Source: Halorubrum sp. GN11_10-6_MGM
GTDB lineage: Archaea > Halobacteriota > Halobacteria > Halobacteriales > Haloferacaceae
Assembly (NCBI RefSeq): GCF_005435165.1
Contig: NZ_SGUC01000032.1
Coordinates: 1-36,601 of the forward strand
Length of the DNA: 36,601 nt
Reading direction: 5' to 3'
Made by a program: the position numbers and the translations under genes. Shown one piece after another: positions 21,706 through 30,469 of the stretch. The first letter of the stretch is position 1. Each line of letters begins with the position of its first letter. The notes beneath the pieces are model-generated. The model saw only the letters and a program-made list of their open reading frames with translations. It was not told where the DNA came from and ran no database searches.

Positions 21706-22644
21706 ATGCAACGCGGCCGCCGGAAGCCGGACTGGCTGAAGTCTCGCCCGCCGTCCGGGAGTCGGTTCACCGAGATCAAGTCCACCCTCCGTGACCGCGA
21801 CCTCCACACGGTCTGCGAGGAGGCGAACTGCCCGAACATGGGCGAGTGTTGGTCGGGAGACGACGGCCCGGGCACGGCGACGTTCATGCTGCTTGGCGAC
21901 CGCTGCTCGCGCGGCTGTAACTTCTGTGACGTCGAGACGGGCGGGATGGAGCCGCTCGACCCGGACGAGCCGGCGAACGTCGCGGACGCGGTCGCGGAGA
22001 TCGGGCTCGACTACGTCGTCTTAACCTCCGTCGACCGCGACGACCTCGCGGACGGCGGGTCGGCGCAGTTCGCGGAGACGATCCGCGCGATCAAGCGGCG
22101 TGACCCGGAGATCCTCGTCGAGACACTTATCCCGGACTTCGGGGGCGACCCGGAGGCGATCGACCGGATCGTCGACGCGGGACCGGACGTGATCGCGCAC
22201 AACGTCGAGACGGTCGAGCGCCTCCAGTGGCCGGTCCGGGACCGCCGCGCGAACTACGAGCAGTCGCTCGCGGTCCTCGACCGGGTCGACCGCGAGTCGG
22301 ATATCCACACGAAGACGAGCCTCATGCTCGGCGTCGGCGAGTACGACCACGAGGTGTACCGGACGCTCGGCGACCTCCGCGAGGTCGGCGTCGACGTCGT
22401 CACCTTCGGCCAGTACCTCCAGCCCTCGCGCTCGCACCTCGACGTGTTCGAGTACGTCCACCCGGACGTCTTCGAGACGTGGCGGCGGGTCGCCGAGGAG
22501 GAGTTCGACTTCCTCTACTGCGCGTCCGGCGCCATGGTCCGGTCGTCGTACAAGGCCGGCGAACTGTTCGTTGAGGCGCTGCTCCGCGAGGGGCGCGCGC
22601 CCGAGGACGCCCGGAGACAGGCGCGGGCCGCCGGCGGCGACTGA
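21706..22644 (+). CDS. lipA: lipoyl synthase
   Basis: Radical-SAM enzyme that inserts two sulfurs into octanoyl groups on lipoyl carrier domains. 312 residues. It has the auxiliary cluster motif CEEANCPNMGEC (Cys37, 42, 48) and the radical-SAM motif CSRGCNFC (Cys67, 71, 74), plus the C-terminal RSSYKAGE with the conserved serine ligand. Conserved TSVDRDDLADGG and HNVETVERL are also present. The ATG is well placed and earlier frame is shadow. Lipoyl synthase in haloarchaea serves 2-oxoacid dehydrogenase and glycine-cleavage complexes. It follows the nuclease-like gene by 71 nt on the same strand but has no evident link to it. Confidence 0.97.
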   Translation: MQRGRRKPDWLKSRPPSGSRFTEIKSTLRDRDLHTVCEEANCPNMGECWSGDDGPGTATFMLLGDRCSRGCNFCDVETGGMEPLDPDEPANVADAVAEIGLDYVVLTSVDRDDLADGGSAQFAETIRAIKRRDPEILVETLIPDFGGDPEAIDRIVDAGPDVIAHNVETVERLQWPVRDRRANYEQSLAVLDRVDRESDIHTKTSLMLGVGEYDHEVYRTLGDLREVGVDVVTFGQYLQPSRSHLDVFEYVHPDVFETWRRVAEEEFDFLYCASGAMVRSSYKAGELFVEALLREGRAPEDARRQARAAGGD

Positions 22645-22833
22645 CGGGGCACCCCGGTCGACCTGGGGCGACGAACCCTCTCGGAGCTGACCTTTCTCGG
22701 CGGCTCGAAGTCGCCGGCTCGATCACGCACGGAAACGGGTACGACGGCCGTAGAAACCGCCTCGGATTCCCGATCGAAGTTATATACCTTATATGAGAGT
22801 TATTGACAGGAAATGTGGAGCAGCTGACAGGGA

Positions 22834-22843
22834 TATACTTATC
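22834..22843 (+). promoter_or_regulatory. promoter of the substrate-binding protein gene
   Basis: ATACTTATCA lies about 28 nt before the ATG at 22868. A second AT-rich block, TATATACCTTATATGAG, lies about 50 nt further upstream and may carry a regulator site. Confidence 0.5.
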
Positions 22844-22867
22844 AAAGTGGGGTCTATATGAGTGGGT

Positions 22868-24262
22868 ATGTCATACCACAAACGACGGCGTGACGTGTTG
22901 AAGACTGTCGGTGTCGCTGGCGCGATCGGACTCGCCGGCTGTTCAGGAAACGGTGGCGACGGCGGGGACGGTGGCGACGGAGGAGACGGCGGGGACGGTG
23001 GCGACGGCGGCGATGGCGGCGATGGCGGCGATGGCGGCGACGGCGGGTCCGGCGGCGGCGGTCCGGATCTGCTCACCGTCATCGGCTACCCCGAGAGCGG
23101 GATCCAGCTGTTCCGCGACTACTACGCCGCGTCGGACGGCGCGGAGGACATCCTCATTCCCGACGGCCTTCAGGACCCCTCGTTACCCGGACAGGTCGGC
23201 AACGCGATGGACAACGTCACCGGGACCGCTCCGGCGGCGGGCGGGCCGAACCAGGAGGCGTTCGCGACCCTGTATCAGGACGCCTACGACGAGACACCGG
23301 GCGTGTTCACCTCGCAGTCGTACGACTCCGCGGCGGCGCTGATCCTGGCGAACGTCGCGGCGGGCGAGAACAACGGGACCGCGATCCGCGACCAGCTCCG
23401 GCGCATCGCGAACCCCGACGGCACCTCGTACGGGCCCGGGGAGTTCATCGAGGCCGTCGAGGCGGCCGCCAACGGCGAAAACATCAACTACCAGGGCGCG
23501 TCGAGCGCCGTCAACTTCGACCAGAACGGCGACCCGGCGTCGGCGGCCTACCAGATCTGGGAGTTCGCGGGACAGGACGCCGACTCGGTCAGCGTCCAGG
23601 AGACGCAGAACTTCGAGGGCGCGAACCCCGACGGCGCCGGCCCCTCGGCCGACTCGTCGCCCGGCGGATTCGGCCGCGAGGTGAGCCTCGGGATCCTGCT
23701 GCCGGAGACCGGTGACCTCGCGTCGACGGGTCAGCCGATGATCCGCGCGGCGGAGATCCCGGCCCAGCAGGTCAACGACTCCGACCTCGACCTGACGGTG
23801 AACGCCCAGTTCGAGGACACGAACACCTCGCCCGACCAGGGGGTCAGCGGCGCCGAGTCCCTGATCAGTTCGGGCGTCCCCGCCGTCTGCGGGACCGCCT
23901 CCTCCGGCGTGAACGTCCCGGTCTGTACGGAGGCGCTCATCCCGAACGAGGTCGTCGGCTGCTCGCCGTCCAGCACCGCGCTGTCGGTGACGAACCTCGA
24001 CGACGACGACTACATCTTCCGGACCGCCCCGAGCGACCAGCTTCAGGGCCGGGTCATGGCCCAGGTCGCCTCCGAGCGCCTCGGCGCCTCGACCGCCGCG
24101 ACGCTGTACGTGAACAACGACTACGGCCAGCAGCTCTCGAACCGGTTCAGCGAGGTCTTCGAGAACACGTTCGACGGCACGGTGTACGACCAGATCAGCT
24201 TCAACATCGGCTCGTCGTCGTACTCCAACGTCGTCGAACAGGCGCTCACGAGCGGGAACTGA
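22868..24262 (+). CDS. branched-chain-amino-acid-type ABC substrate-binding lipoprotein, apparently circularly permuted
   Basis: 464 residues, secreted and lipid-anchored. A Tat-like KRRRDVLK and lipobox LAGC (Cys25) are followed by a (GGD)10 linker (29-58). The family is type I periplasmic-binding (LivJ/AmiC-like), but the order is inverted. Residues 66 to about 250 (PDLLTVIGYPESGIQLF through YQIWEFAGQD) are normally the C-terminal half. After a Gly/Ser/Pro linker (about 251-269) comes VSLGILLPETGDLASTG and the rest of the normally N-terminal half, ending at YSNVVEQALTSGN and a stop. The break falls between segments that adjoin in canonical proteins, so the fold can be complete. The gene converges on livHMGF and should serve it; the ATG is set by the TATA box 28 nt upstream. 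Confidence 0.9.
   Translation: MSYHKRRRDVLKTVGVAGAIGLAGCSGNGGDGGDGGDGGDGGDGGDGGDGGDGGDGGDGGSGGGGPDLLTVIGYPESGIQLFRDYYAASDGAEDILIPDGLQDPSLPGQVGNAMDNVTGTAPAAGGPNQEAFATLYQDAYDETPGVFTSQSYDSAAALILANVAAGENNGTAIRDQLRRIANPDGTSYGPGEFIEAVEAAANGENINYQGASSAVNFDQNGDPASAAYQIWEFAGQDADSVSVQETQNFEGANPDGAGPSADSSPGGFGREVSLGILLPETGDLASTGQPMIRAAEIPAQQVNDSDLDLTVNAQFEDTNTSPDQGVSGAESLISSGVPAVCGTASSGVNVPVCTEALIPNEVVGCSPSSTALSVTNLDDDDYIFRTAPSDQLQGRVMAQVASERLGASTAATLYVNNDYGQQLSNRFSEVFENTFDGTVYDQISFNIGSSSYSNVVEQALTSGN
22952..23041 (+). repeat. 9-nt tandem repeat encoding (Gly-Gly-Asp)10
   Basis: Ten near-identical 9-nt units (GGNGGNGAY), differing only at third codon positions. They form the flexible tether between the lipid-anchored cysteine and the binding domain. 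Slippage by whole units would keep the frame. Confidence 0.95.
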
Positions 24263-24301
24263 GCGCGCTCGGAGACCGAGGCGTCGACCGGAACTCCTTC
24301 G

Positions 24302-24307
24302 TTTTTT
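24302..24307 (+). terminator. oligo-T terminator after the binding-protein gene
   Basis: A run of six T bases (CGTTTTTTGCC) 40 nt after the stop, typical of archaeal intrinsic termination. The region to 24445 holds no other gene and separates the convergent livF end. Confidence 0.55.
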
Positions 24308-24445
24308 GCCGCGTTCCGAGCGACGAGCCCCGCGCACGCGCCCCTCGCGAGCGACGCCGTCGCTCCGGGGGCGTCTTTCACTTCCGCTCGCACGCGATCG
24401 GACCGAGAAACGGTCGCACCGCGGACCGACCGCCGACGCGACCGA

Positions 24446-25150
24446 CTATCCGCCGAGGAACTCCCGCCGGACCTCCTCGTCGTTCAGCAGGACGGTGCCC
24501 TCGTCCTCGAACCGGTTCTGCCCGTTCGCGAGCACGTAGCCGCGGTCACAGCGTCGCAGCGCCTCCTTCGCGTTCTGTTCGACCATCAGGATCGCCGTCC
24601 CCGTCTCGTTGATCTCGTCGATCTTGTCGAACATCTCGTCGACGAGGTCGGGCGCGAGCCCCGCGCTCGGCTCGTCGAGCAACAGGAGCTCTGGGTCGAG
24701 CATCAGCGCGCGGCCCATCGCGAGCATCTGCCGCTGGCCGCCGCTCAGCGTCCCCGCCTGCTGGTCCTTCCGCTCCTCGAGTATCGGGAACCGGTCGTAC
24801 ACCTTTCTGAGCTCCTCCTGCGGGACCTCGTCGAGGATGTACGCGCCCATCTCGAGGTTCTCTTCGACGTCGAGCTCCGCGAAGACGTTCTCGCTCTGGG
24901 GCACGTACCCCAACCCCTTGTGGATCACGTCCTCCGGCTTCGTCCCGCTGATGTCCTCGTCGTCGAACGTCACCGTGCCGCCCATGTGCGTCGTCAGTCC
25001 GAACACCGACTTCATCACGGTGGACTTGCCGGCCCCGTTCGGCCCGACGATGGTGACGTACTCCTCGTCGTCGACGTCGAGGTCGACGTCGGTGAGGATC
25101 TGTAGGTCCCCGTAGCCGGCGTCCAGGTCGCGGACTTCGAGGAGGCTCAT
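24446..25150 (-). CDS. livF: branched-chain amino acid ABC transporter ATPase LivF
   Basis: Nucleotide-binding subunit, 234 residues. Walker A GPNGAGKST (about 37-45), Q-loop, signature LSGGQRQML and Walker B LLLLDEPSAGLAP are all present, with the switch histidine region reading LMVEQN as is usual in LivF. It is the last gene of livH-livM-livG-livF and overlaps livG by ATGA. It probably pairs with LivG to power the LivHM channel. Substrate may be branched-chain or other amino acids; the sequence does not decide. Confidence 0.96.
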   Translation of the reverse strand: MSLLEVRDLDAGYGDLQILTDVDLDVDDEEYVTIVGPNGAGKSTVMKSVFGLTTHMGGTVTFDDEDISGTKPEDVIHKGLGYVPQSENVFAELDVEENLEMGAYILDEVPQEELRKVYDRFPILEERKDQQAGTLSGGQRQMLAMGRALMLDPELLLLDEPSAGLAPDLVDEMFDKIDEINETGTAILMVEQNAKEALRRCDRGYVLANGQNRFEDEGTVLLNDEEVRREFLGG

Positions 25151-26070
25151 ACCTCACCCCCGAGGTAGGCCTCGATGACCTCCTCGCTCTCTTTGATCTC
25201 CTCCGGCGTCCCGTCCTTCAGGATCCGGCCTTGGTGCATGACGATGACCCGCTCGCAGTTGTTCATGATGAGGTCCATGTCGTGTTCCACGATGAGGAAG
25301 GTGTACCCCCGCTCGCGCAGCTCGTGGATGTGTTCGAGCAGCCGCTTCTCCAGCGACGGGTTGACCCCCGCGAACGGCTCGTCGAGGAGCAGCACGTCGG
25401 GGTCGGTCAGGAGCGCCCGCGCCATCTCCAGCAGCTTCCGCTGGCCGCCGGAGAGGTTCCCCGCGTACTCGTCGGCGAGGTGGTCGATCTCGAAGAAGTC
25501 GAGCACCTCCCAGACGCGGTCGAGCTGTTCGGTCTCCTGCTCTTGGACGGACCGGCGGGTGACCGGCATGATCGACCGCCACAGGGACTCGCCGACCTGT
25601 CCCTTCGGCGCGAGCATCATGTTCTCGAGAACGGTCATCTCCTCCAGCTCGCGGGCGATCTGGAACGTCCGCGCGAGACCCCGATTGGCGATCTCGTGGG
25701 GCTGGAAGCCGGTGATGTCCTCGCCGTTGAACCGGACGGTCCCTTCCGTGGGATCGAGCATCCCGGTGATGAGGTTGAACGTGGTCGACTTCCCGGCCCC
25801 GTTCGGACCGATGAGCCCGGTGAGCGTCCCCTCCTCGACGTCGAAGCTCACGTCGTCGACGGCGGTGATCCCGCCGAACTCCTTCCGCAGTCCCTCGACC
25901 TCGAGGGGGGCGTACCGGGCGTCGTCGCCGGCCCGCGTCTCGGGGTCGTCCTCGACCAGTTCGGTCAGGTCGGTCGAGGCGTCGCTCGCGCTCGGTGGCG
26001 TATCCTCTCCGGTCGCCGCCCCTTCCGCCGGGGCCGACTCGCTCGCGGGGGAGTCGTCGGTCTCGCTCAC
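25147..26070 (-). CDS. livG: branched-chain amino acid ABC transporter ATPase LivG
   Basis: Partner ATPase of LivF, 307 residues. Walker A GPNGAGKST, LivG-type insertion with LARTFQIARELEEMTVLENMMLA, signature LSGGQRKLLEMA, Walker B LLLDEPFAGVNP and switch VEHDMDLIM. Residues 1 to about 58 form an acidic Ala/Ser/Asp extension absent from typical bacterial LivG (about 255 residues). Four-base overlaps with livM and livF show a tight operon. Confidence 0.96.
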   Translation of the reverse strand: MSETDDSPASESAPAEGAATGEDTPPSASDASTDLTELVEDDPETRAGDDARYAPLEVEGLRKEFGGITAVDDVSFDVEEGTLTGLIGPNGAGKSTTFNLITGMLDPTEGTVRFNGEDITGFQPHEIANRGLARTFQIARELEEMTVLENMMLAPKGQVGESLWRSIMPVTRRSVQEQETEQLDRVWEVLDFFEIDHLADEYAGNLSGGQRKLLEMARALLTDPDVLLLDEPFAGVNPSLEKRLLEHIHELRERGYTFLIVEHDMDLIMNNCERVIVMHQGRILKDGTPEEIKESEEVIEAYLGGEV

Positions 26071-27440
26071 CGTTCGTCACCTCCGTCGGCGGCGGCCGGG
26101 TTCCCGGTCGACCCGCCGCCTCCCGGCCGGGCGAGGTCGACGCTGGACGCCGTCTCCTTGCGGTGGCCGAGCAGCCCCTCCGGCCGATTGTGCATCAGCC
26201 AGATCAGCACCACGCCCATGATCACCAGCCGCAGCTGGCTGACGCTGTCGAGCGTGTACAGGACGAACGGCATCGGGTCGAGCGAGGCGAACCCGGCCAT
26301 CGCCTCGCCGAAGTTCCGCGGCGCGTCGCCCAGCTCGAAGGCCGTCTCGACGAGGTTCTTGAAGTACCGCGGCCCCTCGTACAACACCCCGGCGAAGATC
26401 GCGCCGCCGAGGAAGCTCCCGGTGTTCGACCCCGCGCCGCCGATGATCAGCGCGATCCAGATGAAGAAGGTGATGTTCGGCCGGAACGACGGCGGCGTGA
26501 TGCTCCCGCGGCCGGAGTACCAGAGGATACCGCCGAGCCCCATCAGCGCGGCGCCGAGCACGAACGCCGTGAGCTTGAACCGGTCGGTGTCCTTGCCGAG
26601 GGCGTTCGCGACGTCCTCGTCCTCGCGGATCGCCTTCAGCACGCGGCCGAACGGCGACTTTCCGGTCCGAGAGAGCAGCAGGTAGAACAGCCCGACGCCG
26701 ACGATCAGGACGACCCCGTAGAGGAGCCCGTCCAGCACCGGCTTGGGGTTGTTCGGGATGACGCTCGCCTCGACGAACGAGACGAACCCGAGGTACGGAT
26801 CCCAGAGGAACAGGGCCCGGAGCAGCGCCTCGAGCGGGTTCGTGTAGTTCAGGATGAGTCCGCCCCCGCCGCCGAGTCCGACCGTGTCCGCCGCCGGGTC
26901 GAAACTGACCACCCAGAGGTCGATCGTGTCCGGCACGGTGAACGTCTGGAAGGTCCGGGACATCATGGTGAACCGGACGATCTCGGAGAACGCCACCGTG
27001 ACGATCGCGAGGTAGTCCGCCCGGAGCCGGAGCGCGGGCAGCGCGACGAGCAGCCCGAACAGGCCCGCGATCACGACGCCGGCGATGACGCCGACGAAGA
27101 GCGGGAGGCCGAACCCGCCGACCTGCGCGGCGCCGTCGCCCACCGGCGGCTTCGAGACCAGCGCGGTCACGTAGATACCGATTCCCATGAAGCCGACGAT
27201 GCCGATGTTGAACAGCCCGGTGTACCCCCAGTGGAGGTTCAGCGCTAGCGCCATCATGCCGAACACGCCGACGTAGAACGTGAGGTTCGCGATCGAGTTC
27301 AGCTGCCCGCGGAGCCCGTATCCGAAGGCGACGCCGGCGAGGATGTACGCCAGATAGAGGGCGCCGAGGACGGCGAGCACGAGCGTCACGTCGCGCTCGA
27401 AGAGCCCCTCGAACCGCCCGCGAAGGTCGCTTGTACTCAT
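26067..27440 (-). CDS. livM: branched-chain amino acid ABC transporter permease LivM
   Basis: Polytopic permease, 457 residues. Conserved LivM segments include NLHWGYTGLFNIGIVGFMGIG, the later ALKAIREDEDVANALGKD coupling helix region and MGLGGILWYSG. The protein has about ten membrane helices and a large loop (about 165-225) containing a short glycine-rich tract. The C-terminal Gly/Pro-rich tail is probably disordered. It overlaps livH and livG by four bases each. Confidence 0.94.
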   Translation of the reverse strand: MSTSDLRGRFEGLFERDVTLVLAVLGALYLAYILAGVAFGYGLRGQLNSIANLTFYVGVFGMMALALNLHWGYTGLFNIGIVGFMGIGIYVTALVSKPPVGDGAAQVGGFGLPLFVGVIAGVVIAGLFGLLVALPALRLRADYLAIVTVAFSEIVRFTMMSRTFQTFTVPDTIDLWVVSFDPAADTVGLGGGGGLILNYTNPLEALLRALFLWDPYLGFVSFVEASVIPNNPKPVLDGLLYGVVLIVGVGLFYLLLSRTGKSPFGRVLKAIREDEDVANALGKDTDRFKLTAFVLGAALMGLGGILWYSGRGSITPPSFRPNITFFIWIALIIGGAGSNTGSFLGGAIFAGVLYEGPRYFKNLVETAFELGDAPRNFGEAMAGFASLDPMPFVLYTLDSVSQLRLVIMGVVLIWLMHNRPEGLLGHRKETASSVDLARPGGGGSTGNPAAADGGDER

Positions 27441-28549
27441 GCTGTGGTCCTCCCGCTGAAGATGCCTTCAGGCTTGAATAACAGAATCACGATCATCACC
27501 ATGAACGCGGCCGCGCGACCGAACTCCGATGGAATCCAGATCACGGAGACCGAGGCGGTGAGGCCGATGATGATCCCGCCGCCGATCGCGCCGTAGATCG
27601 ACCCGATCCCGCCGAGGATCACCGCGGCGAACACGAGCAGCAGCAGCAGCCACCCGTCGTTGAACCCGAGCGTTCCCTTCCAGAGGACGAACATGTAGCC
27701 CGCGACGCCCGTCAGGCCCGCGCCGACGATCCACGTCGTGCGGATGACCTGCTCGGTCGGGATTCCGGTGATCCGCGCGAGGTCCTCGTTGTCGGACATC
27801 GCGCGCATCGCCTTCCCGAGCTTCGTCCGCTGGAGCAGCAGGTGGACGCCGAGCATGAGCCCGGCCGCGACGACGATGAGACTGATGTCGTGGGCCGTCA
27901 CCCGGAACGTGCCGTCGATCGCGGGGACGTTTATCCGCGGGACCGACCCCGCCGCGGTCGTCCCCCGGACGCCGGCCCCGTAGACGAACTGGAGCAGGTA
28001 CCGGAGCGCGAACGCGACCCCGATACTGGTTATCAGCAGCGCGATACCGCTCTCGTCGCGGATCGGCCGGTAGACGAACCGGTCGATAGCCAGCGCCAAG
28101 ACGATCGCCGCGACGCCCGCCACGAGAGCCCCGAGGACGACGGCGATCGGCGCGGTCGTGACGCCGATACCGAGCGCGCCGCCGAACACCGACCCGCCCG
28201 CGCCGACGAGCAGGAGCGCCCCGACGCTGTTCTCGCCGATCCCGGCGATCAGGTAGCTCGCGCCCATCCCGGCGAACGCCCCGCTCGTGAGGTAGTCGCC
28301 GTGCGCGAAGTTCGCGAAATTGAGAATGCTGTACGTCATCGAGAGTCCGATCCCCGCCAGACCGATGATCAGCCCCCGGAGTAGACCGTCCCAGACGAGG
28401 GACGCGAGGCTGCTGATCTGAATCCCCCCGGACGCGAGCCCGGTCACGAGCGACCACACCATCCACAGGGCCACGAGTATGACCCCGATGGCGAGCGGTT
28501 CCTCGCTGAGGGTACGGCGGTATCGAACGAACGTTTCAGAGACACTCAC
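27437..28549 (-). CDS. livH: branched-chain amino acid ABC transporter permease LivH
   Basis: First gene of the operon, 370 residues with eight or so membrane segments. The LivH signature GIGLSMTYSILNFANFAHGDYLTSGAF is clear, and the coupling region reads KAMRAMSDNEDLARITGI. GTG start chosen on frame openness and on a TATA-like CTTATAC about 35 nt upstream. Residues 1-40 precede the first strong helix and are more variable than the rest. Confidence 0.95.
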   Translation of the reverse strand: MSVSETFVRYRRTLSEEPLAIGVILVALWMVWSLVTGLASGGIQISSLASLVWDGLLRGLIIGLAGIGLSMTYSILNFANFAHGDYLTSGAFAGMGASYLIAGIGENSVGALLLVGAGGSVFGGALGIGVTTAPIAVVLGALVAGVAAIVLALAIDRFVYRPIRDESGIALLITSIGVAFALRYLLQFVYGAGVRGTTAAGSVPRINVPAIDGTFRVTAHDISLIVVAAGLMLGVHLLLQRTKLGKAMRAMSDNEDLARITGIPTEQVIRTTWIVGAGLTGVAGYMFVLWKGTLGFNDGWLLLLLVFAAVILGGIGSIYGAIGGGIIIGLTASVSVIWIPSEFGRAAAFMVMIVILLFKPEGIFSGRTTA

Positions 28550-28582
28550 GTGATAACACTCCTCACAAAAGCCTATGAATCA

Positions 28583-28597
28583 ACGTATAAGACGTTT
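28583..28597 (-). promoter_or_regulatory. liv promoter box inside a short inverted repeat
   Basis: AACGT-ATAAG-ACGTT on the plus strand: the minus-strand TATA-like CTTATAC is framed by 5-bp inverted arms, about 35-40 nt before the livH GTG. A repressor binding over the box is plausible. A second box-like GTTTATATTCC (minus strand) lies at about 28658-28668 and could instead be the GGT terminator or another start. Confidence 0.4.
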
Positions 28598-28711
28598 TCT
28601 ACCTTCGATCTCCGAACGTGTCCGTCGTCCGTCGTATTTACTCACATAGGGTACTGTCTCAGGAATATAAACACGCCGCCCGTCCGACCCCGCCGGCCCC
28701 GTGGCGATCGG

Positions 28712-30370
28712 TCAGTACCCCTGCGCGTTCCCGTCTTTTCGCGGTTCGGTGGCAGCCGAGAGGACCCCGTCCCGGTTCCGCGCGATCTGCGCGCCGCCGA
28801 ACATGACCGGCGAGAGCGTCCGCACGTCGTGGTCCTTCCGGACCAGCTTGGCCGCGGCATCGTCGTCGAAGTGGGGTTCGAGCGCCAGCTCGCCGCTCTC
28901 GCGGTAGCGCCACCGCGGTTCGTCGAGCGCGCGCTGGAGGGGCATCCCGTAGTCGACGAGGTTCGAGATCACCTGGACGTGGCCCTGCGGCTGCATGTAG
29001 CCGCCCATCACGCCGAACGCCGCCCAGTCGTCCTCGTCGAACCGGACGACGCCCGGAATGAGCGTGTGGAACGGGCGCTTACCGGGTTCGAGGCTGTTCG
29101 GGTGGTCGGGGTCGAGCGAGAAGGACGCGCCGCGGTTCTGGAGGGCGATGCCGGTGTCGCCCGCGACGAGCCCGGAGCCGAAGCCGGCGAACCGGGAGTT
29201 GATGTAGGAGACGACGTTGCCGGCCTCGTCCGCGACCGTGAGGAGGACGGTGTCCGCGTCCTCGGCGTTCGCGTTCGGCACGCCGAAGGAGACGTCGTGC
29301 GACGCGGTCCCGCCGACGCCCGCGGCGCGCTCGGCGGCCCACTCGCTCGACGCGAGCGGCGGGACCTCCTCGTACTCGGGGTCGGTGATGTAGCGGTGGC
29401 CGTCGTGGAACGCCCGCTTCATCGCCTCCGCGAAGTAGTGGACGCGCTCCGGCGAGTCGTAGTCGTACTCGCCCGCGCCGAGCTCGTTCGCGACGTTGAG
29501 CGCTTCCAGCGCGATCAGCCCCTGATTGTTCGGCGGGAGCTCGTACACCTCGGCGCCGTTGTACGTCGTCGACACCGGCTCGGGCCACTCGACCTCGAAG
29601 TCCGCGAGGTCGTCGACGGTCATGAACCCGCCCTGCGACTGGACCTCGTCGGCGATCTTCTCCGCGATCTCGCCCTCGTAGACGACGTCCGCCCCCTCCT
29701 CGGCGATCTTCCGCATCGACGCGCCGAGCCGCGGGAGCGTCACCGTCTGCCCGACGCCCGGCGGCTCGCCGTCGAACAGGAACGCCTCGCGGGCGTGGTC
29801 GTCGGTGAACAGCTCGTCGGCGCTCGCCCAGTAGGAGGCGATCACCTCGGAGACGGGGTACCCCTCGGTCGCGTAGCGGATCGCGGGCGCGAGCGCGTCG
29901 GCGAGCGTGAGCCGGCCCAGCTCCTCGACGGTCGCCTCCCACCCCCGGGCCGTCCCGGGGACCGTGACCGCGTGCGGGCCGTAGAACGGCATCCCGGCCT
30001 CGCCCGCGTCGTCGACCGCGTAGCCGCCGTCGTCGGGGTAGTACGACTCCGCGTCGTCGTCCTCCGCGAGCGCCGCTTTGACGTTCTCGATCGTCGCGTC
30101 CGCCGGGGCGCCGCCGCACGAGCGCATCGCGCCGACCTCGCCGTCGGCGGTCCGGTACAGCGCGAACACGTCGCCGCCGAGCCCGGTCGACGTGGATTCG
30201 ACGACGTTGAGCGCGGCCGCGGTCGCGACCGCGGCGTCGAACGCGTTCCCCCCCTCCCTGAGGACCTCGACGCCCGCCTCGCTGGCGAGCGGCTGACTGG
30301 TCGCCACCACGCCGCGCTGGCCGTACACGGTGGATCGGCGCGACGTGAACCGGTCTAAGTCTGGCTCCAT
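28712..30370 (-). CDS. gamma-glutamyltransferase family protein
   Basis: Ntn-hydrolase superfamily, 552 residues, made as a precursor that self-cleaves before the nucleophile Thr. The large-subunit signature GNAFDAAVATAAALNVVESTSTGLGGDVFALY (residues 41-72) and the likely catalytic Thr374 in DADTVLLTV are visible. The small subunit carries FGVMGGYMQPQGHVQ, a variant of the GG-containing anion hole that I associate with non-canonical GGT and acylase-like members. No signal peptide is seen, so it may be cytoplasmic. It lies just downstream of the livH promoter region on the same strand as liv. The substrate might be gamma-glutamyl peptides; this is inference. Confidence 0.9.
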   Translation of the reverse strand: MEPDLDRFTSRRSTVYGQRGVVATSQPLASEAGVEVLREGGNAFDAAVATAAALNVVESTSTGLGGDVFALYRTADGEVGAMRSCGGAPADATIENVKAALAEDDDAESYYPDDGGYAVDDAGEAGMPFYGPHAVTVPGTARGWEATVEELGRLTLADALAPAIRYATEGYPVSEVIASYWASADELFTDDHAREAFLFDGEPPGVGQTVTLPRLGASMRKIAEEGADVVYEGEIAEKIADEVQSQGGFMTVDDLADFEVEWPEPVSTTYNGAEVYELPPNNQGLIALEALNVANELGAGEYDYDSPERVHYFAEAMKRAFHDGHRYITDPEYEEVPPLASSEWAAERAAGVGGTASHDVSFGVPNANAEDADTVLLTVADEAGNVVSYINSRFAGFGSGLVAGDTGIALQNRGASFSLDPDHPNSLEPGKRPFHTLIPGVVRFDEDDWAAFGVMGGYMQPQGHVQVISNLVDYGMPLQRALDEPRWRYRESGELALEPHFDDDAAAKLVRKDHDVRTLSPVMFGGAQIARNRDGVLSAATEPRKDGNAQGY

Positions 30371-30469
30371 ACGAACCCGTCCGGTGCGCGAGAGGATAAA
30401 GCTCCGACCGGAACTTTCCGGTGTCGGTCCGGCTCGGTCGGCGAGACGCTCGGGAGAACCCCCGACCGC

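Noticed and set aside
22952-23041. GGD repeats as a CRISPR-like or mobile array
   Set aside because: They are in-frame linker codons in a lipoprotein and have no spacers.
28550-30358. 602-codon plus-strand frame opposite the GGT gene
   Set aside because: Antisense shadow of a clear gamma-glutamyltransferase.
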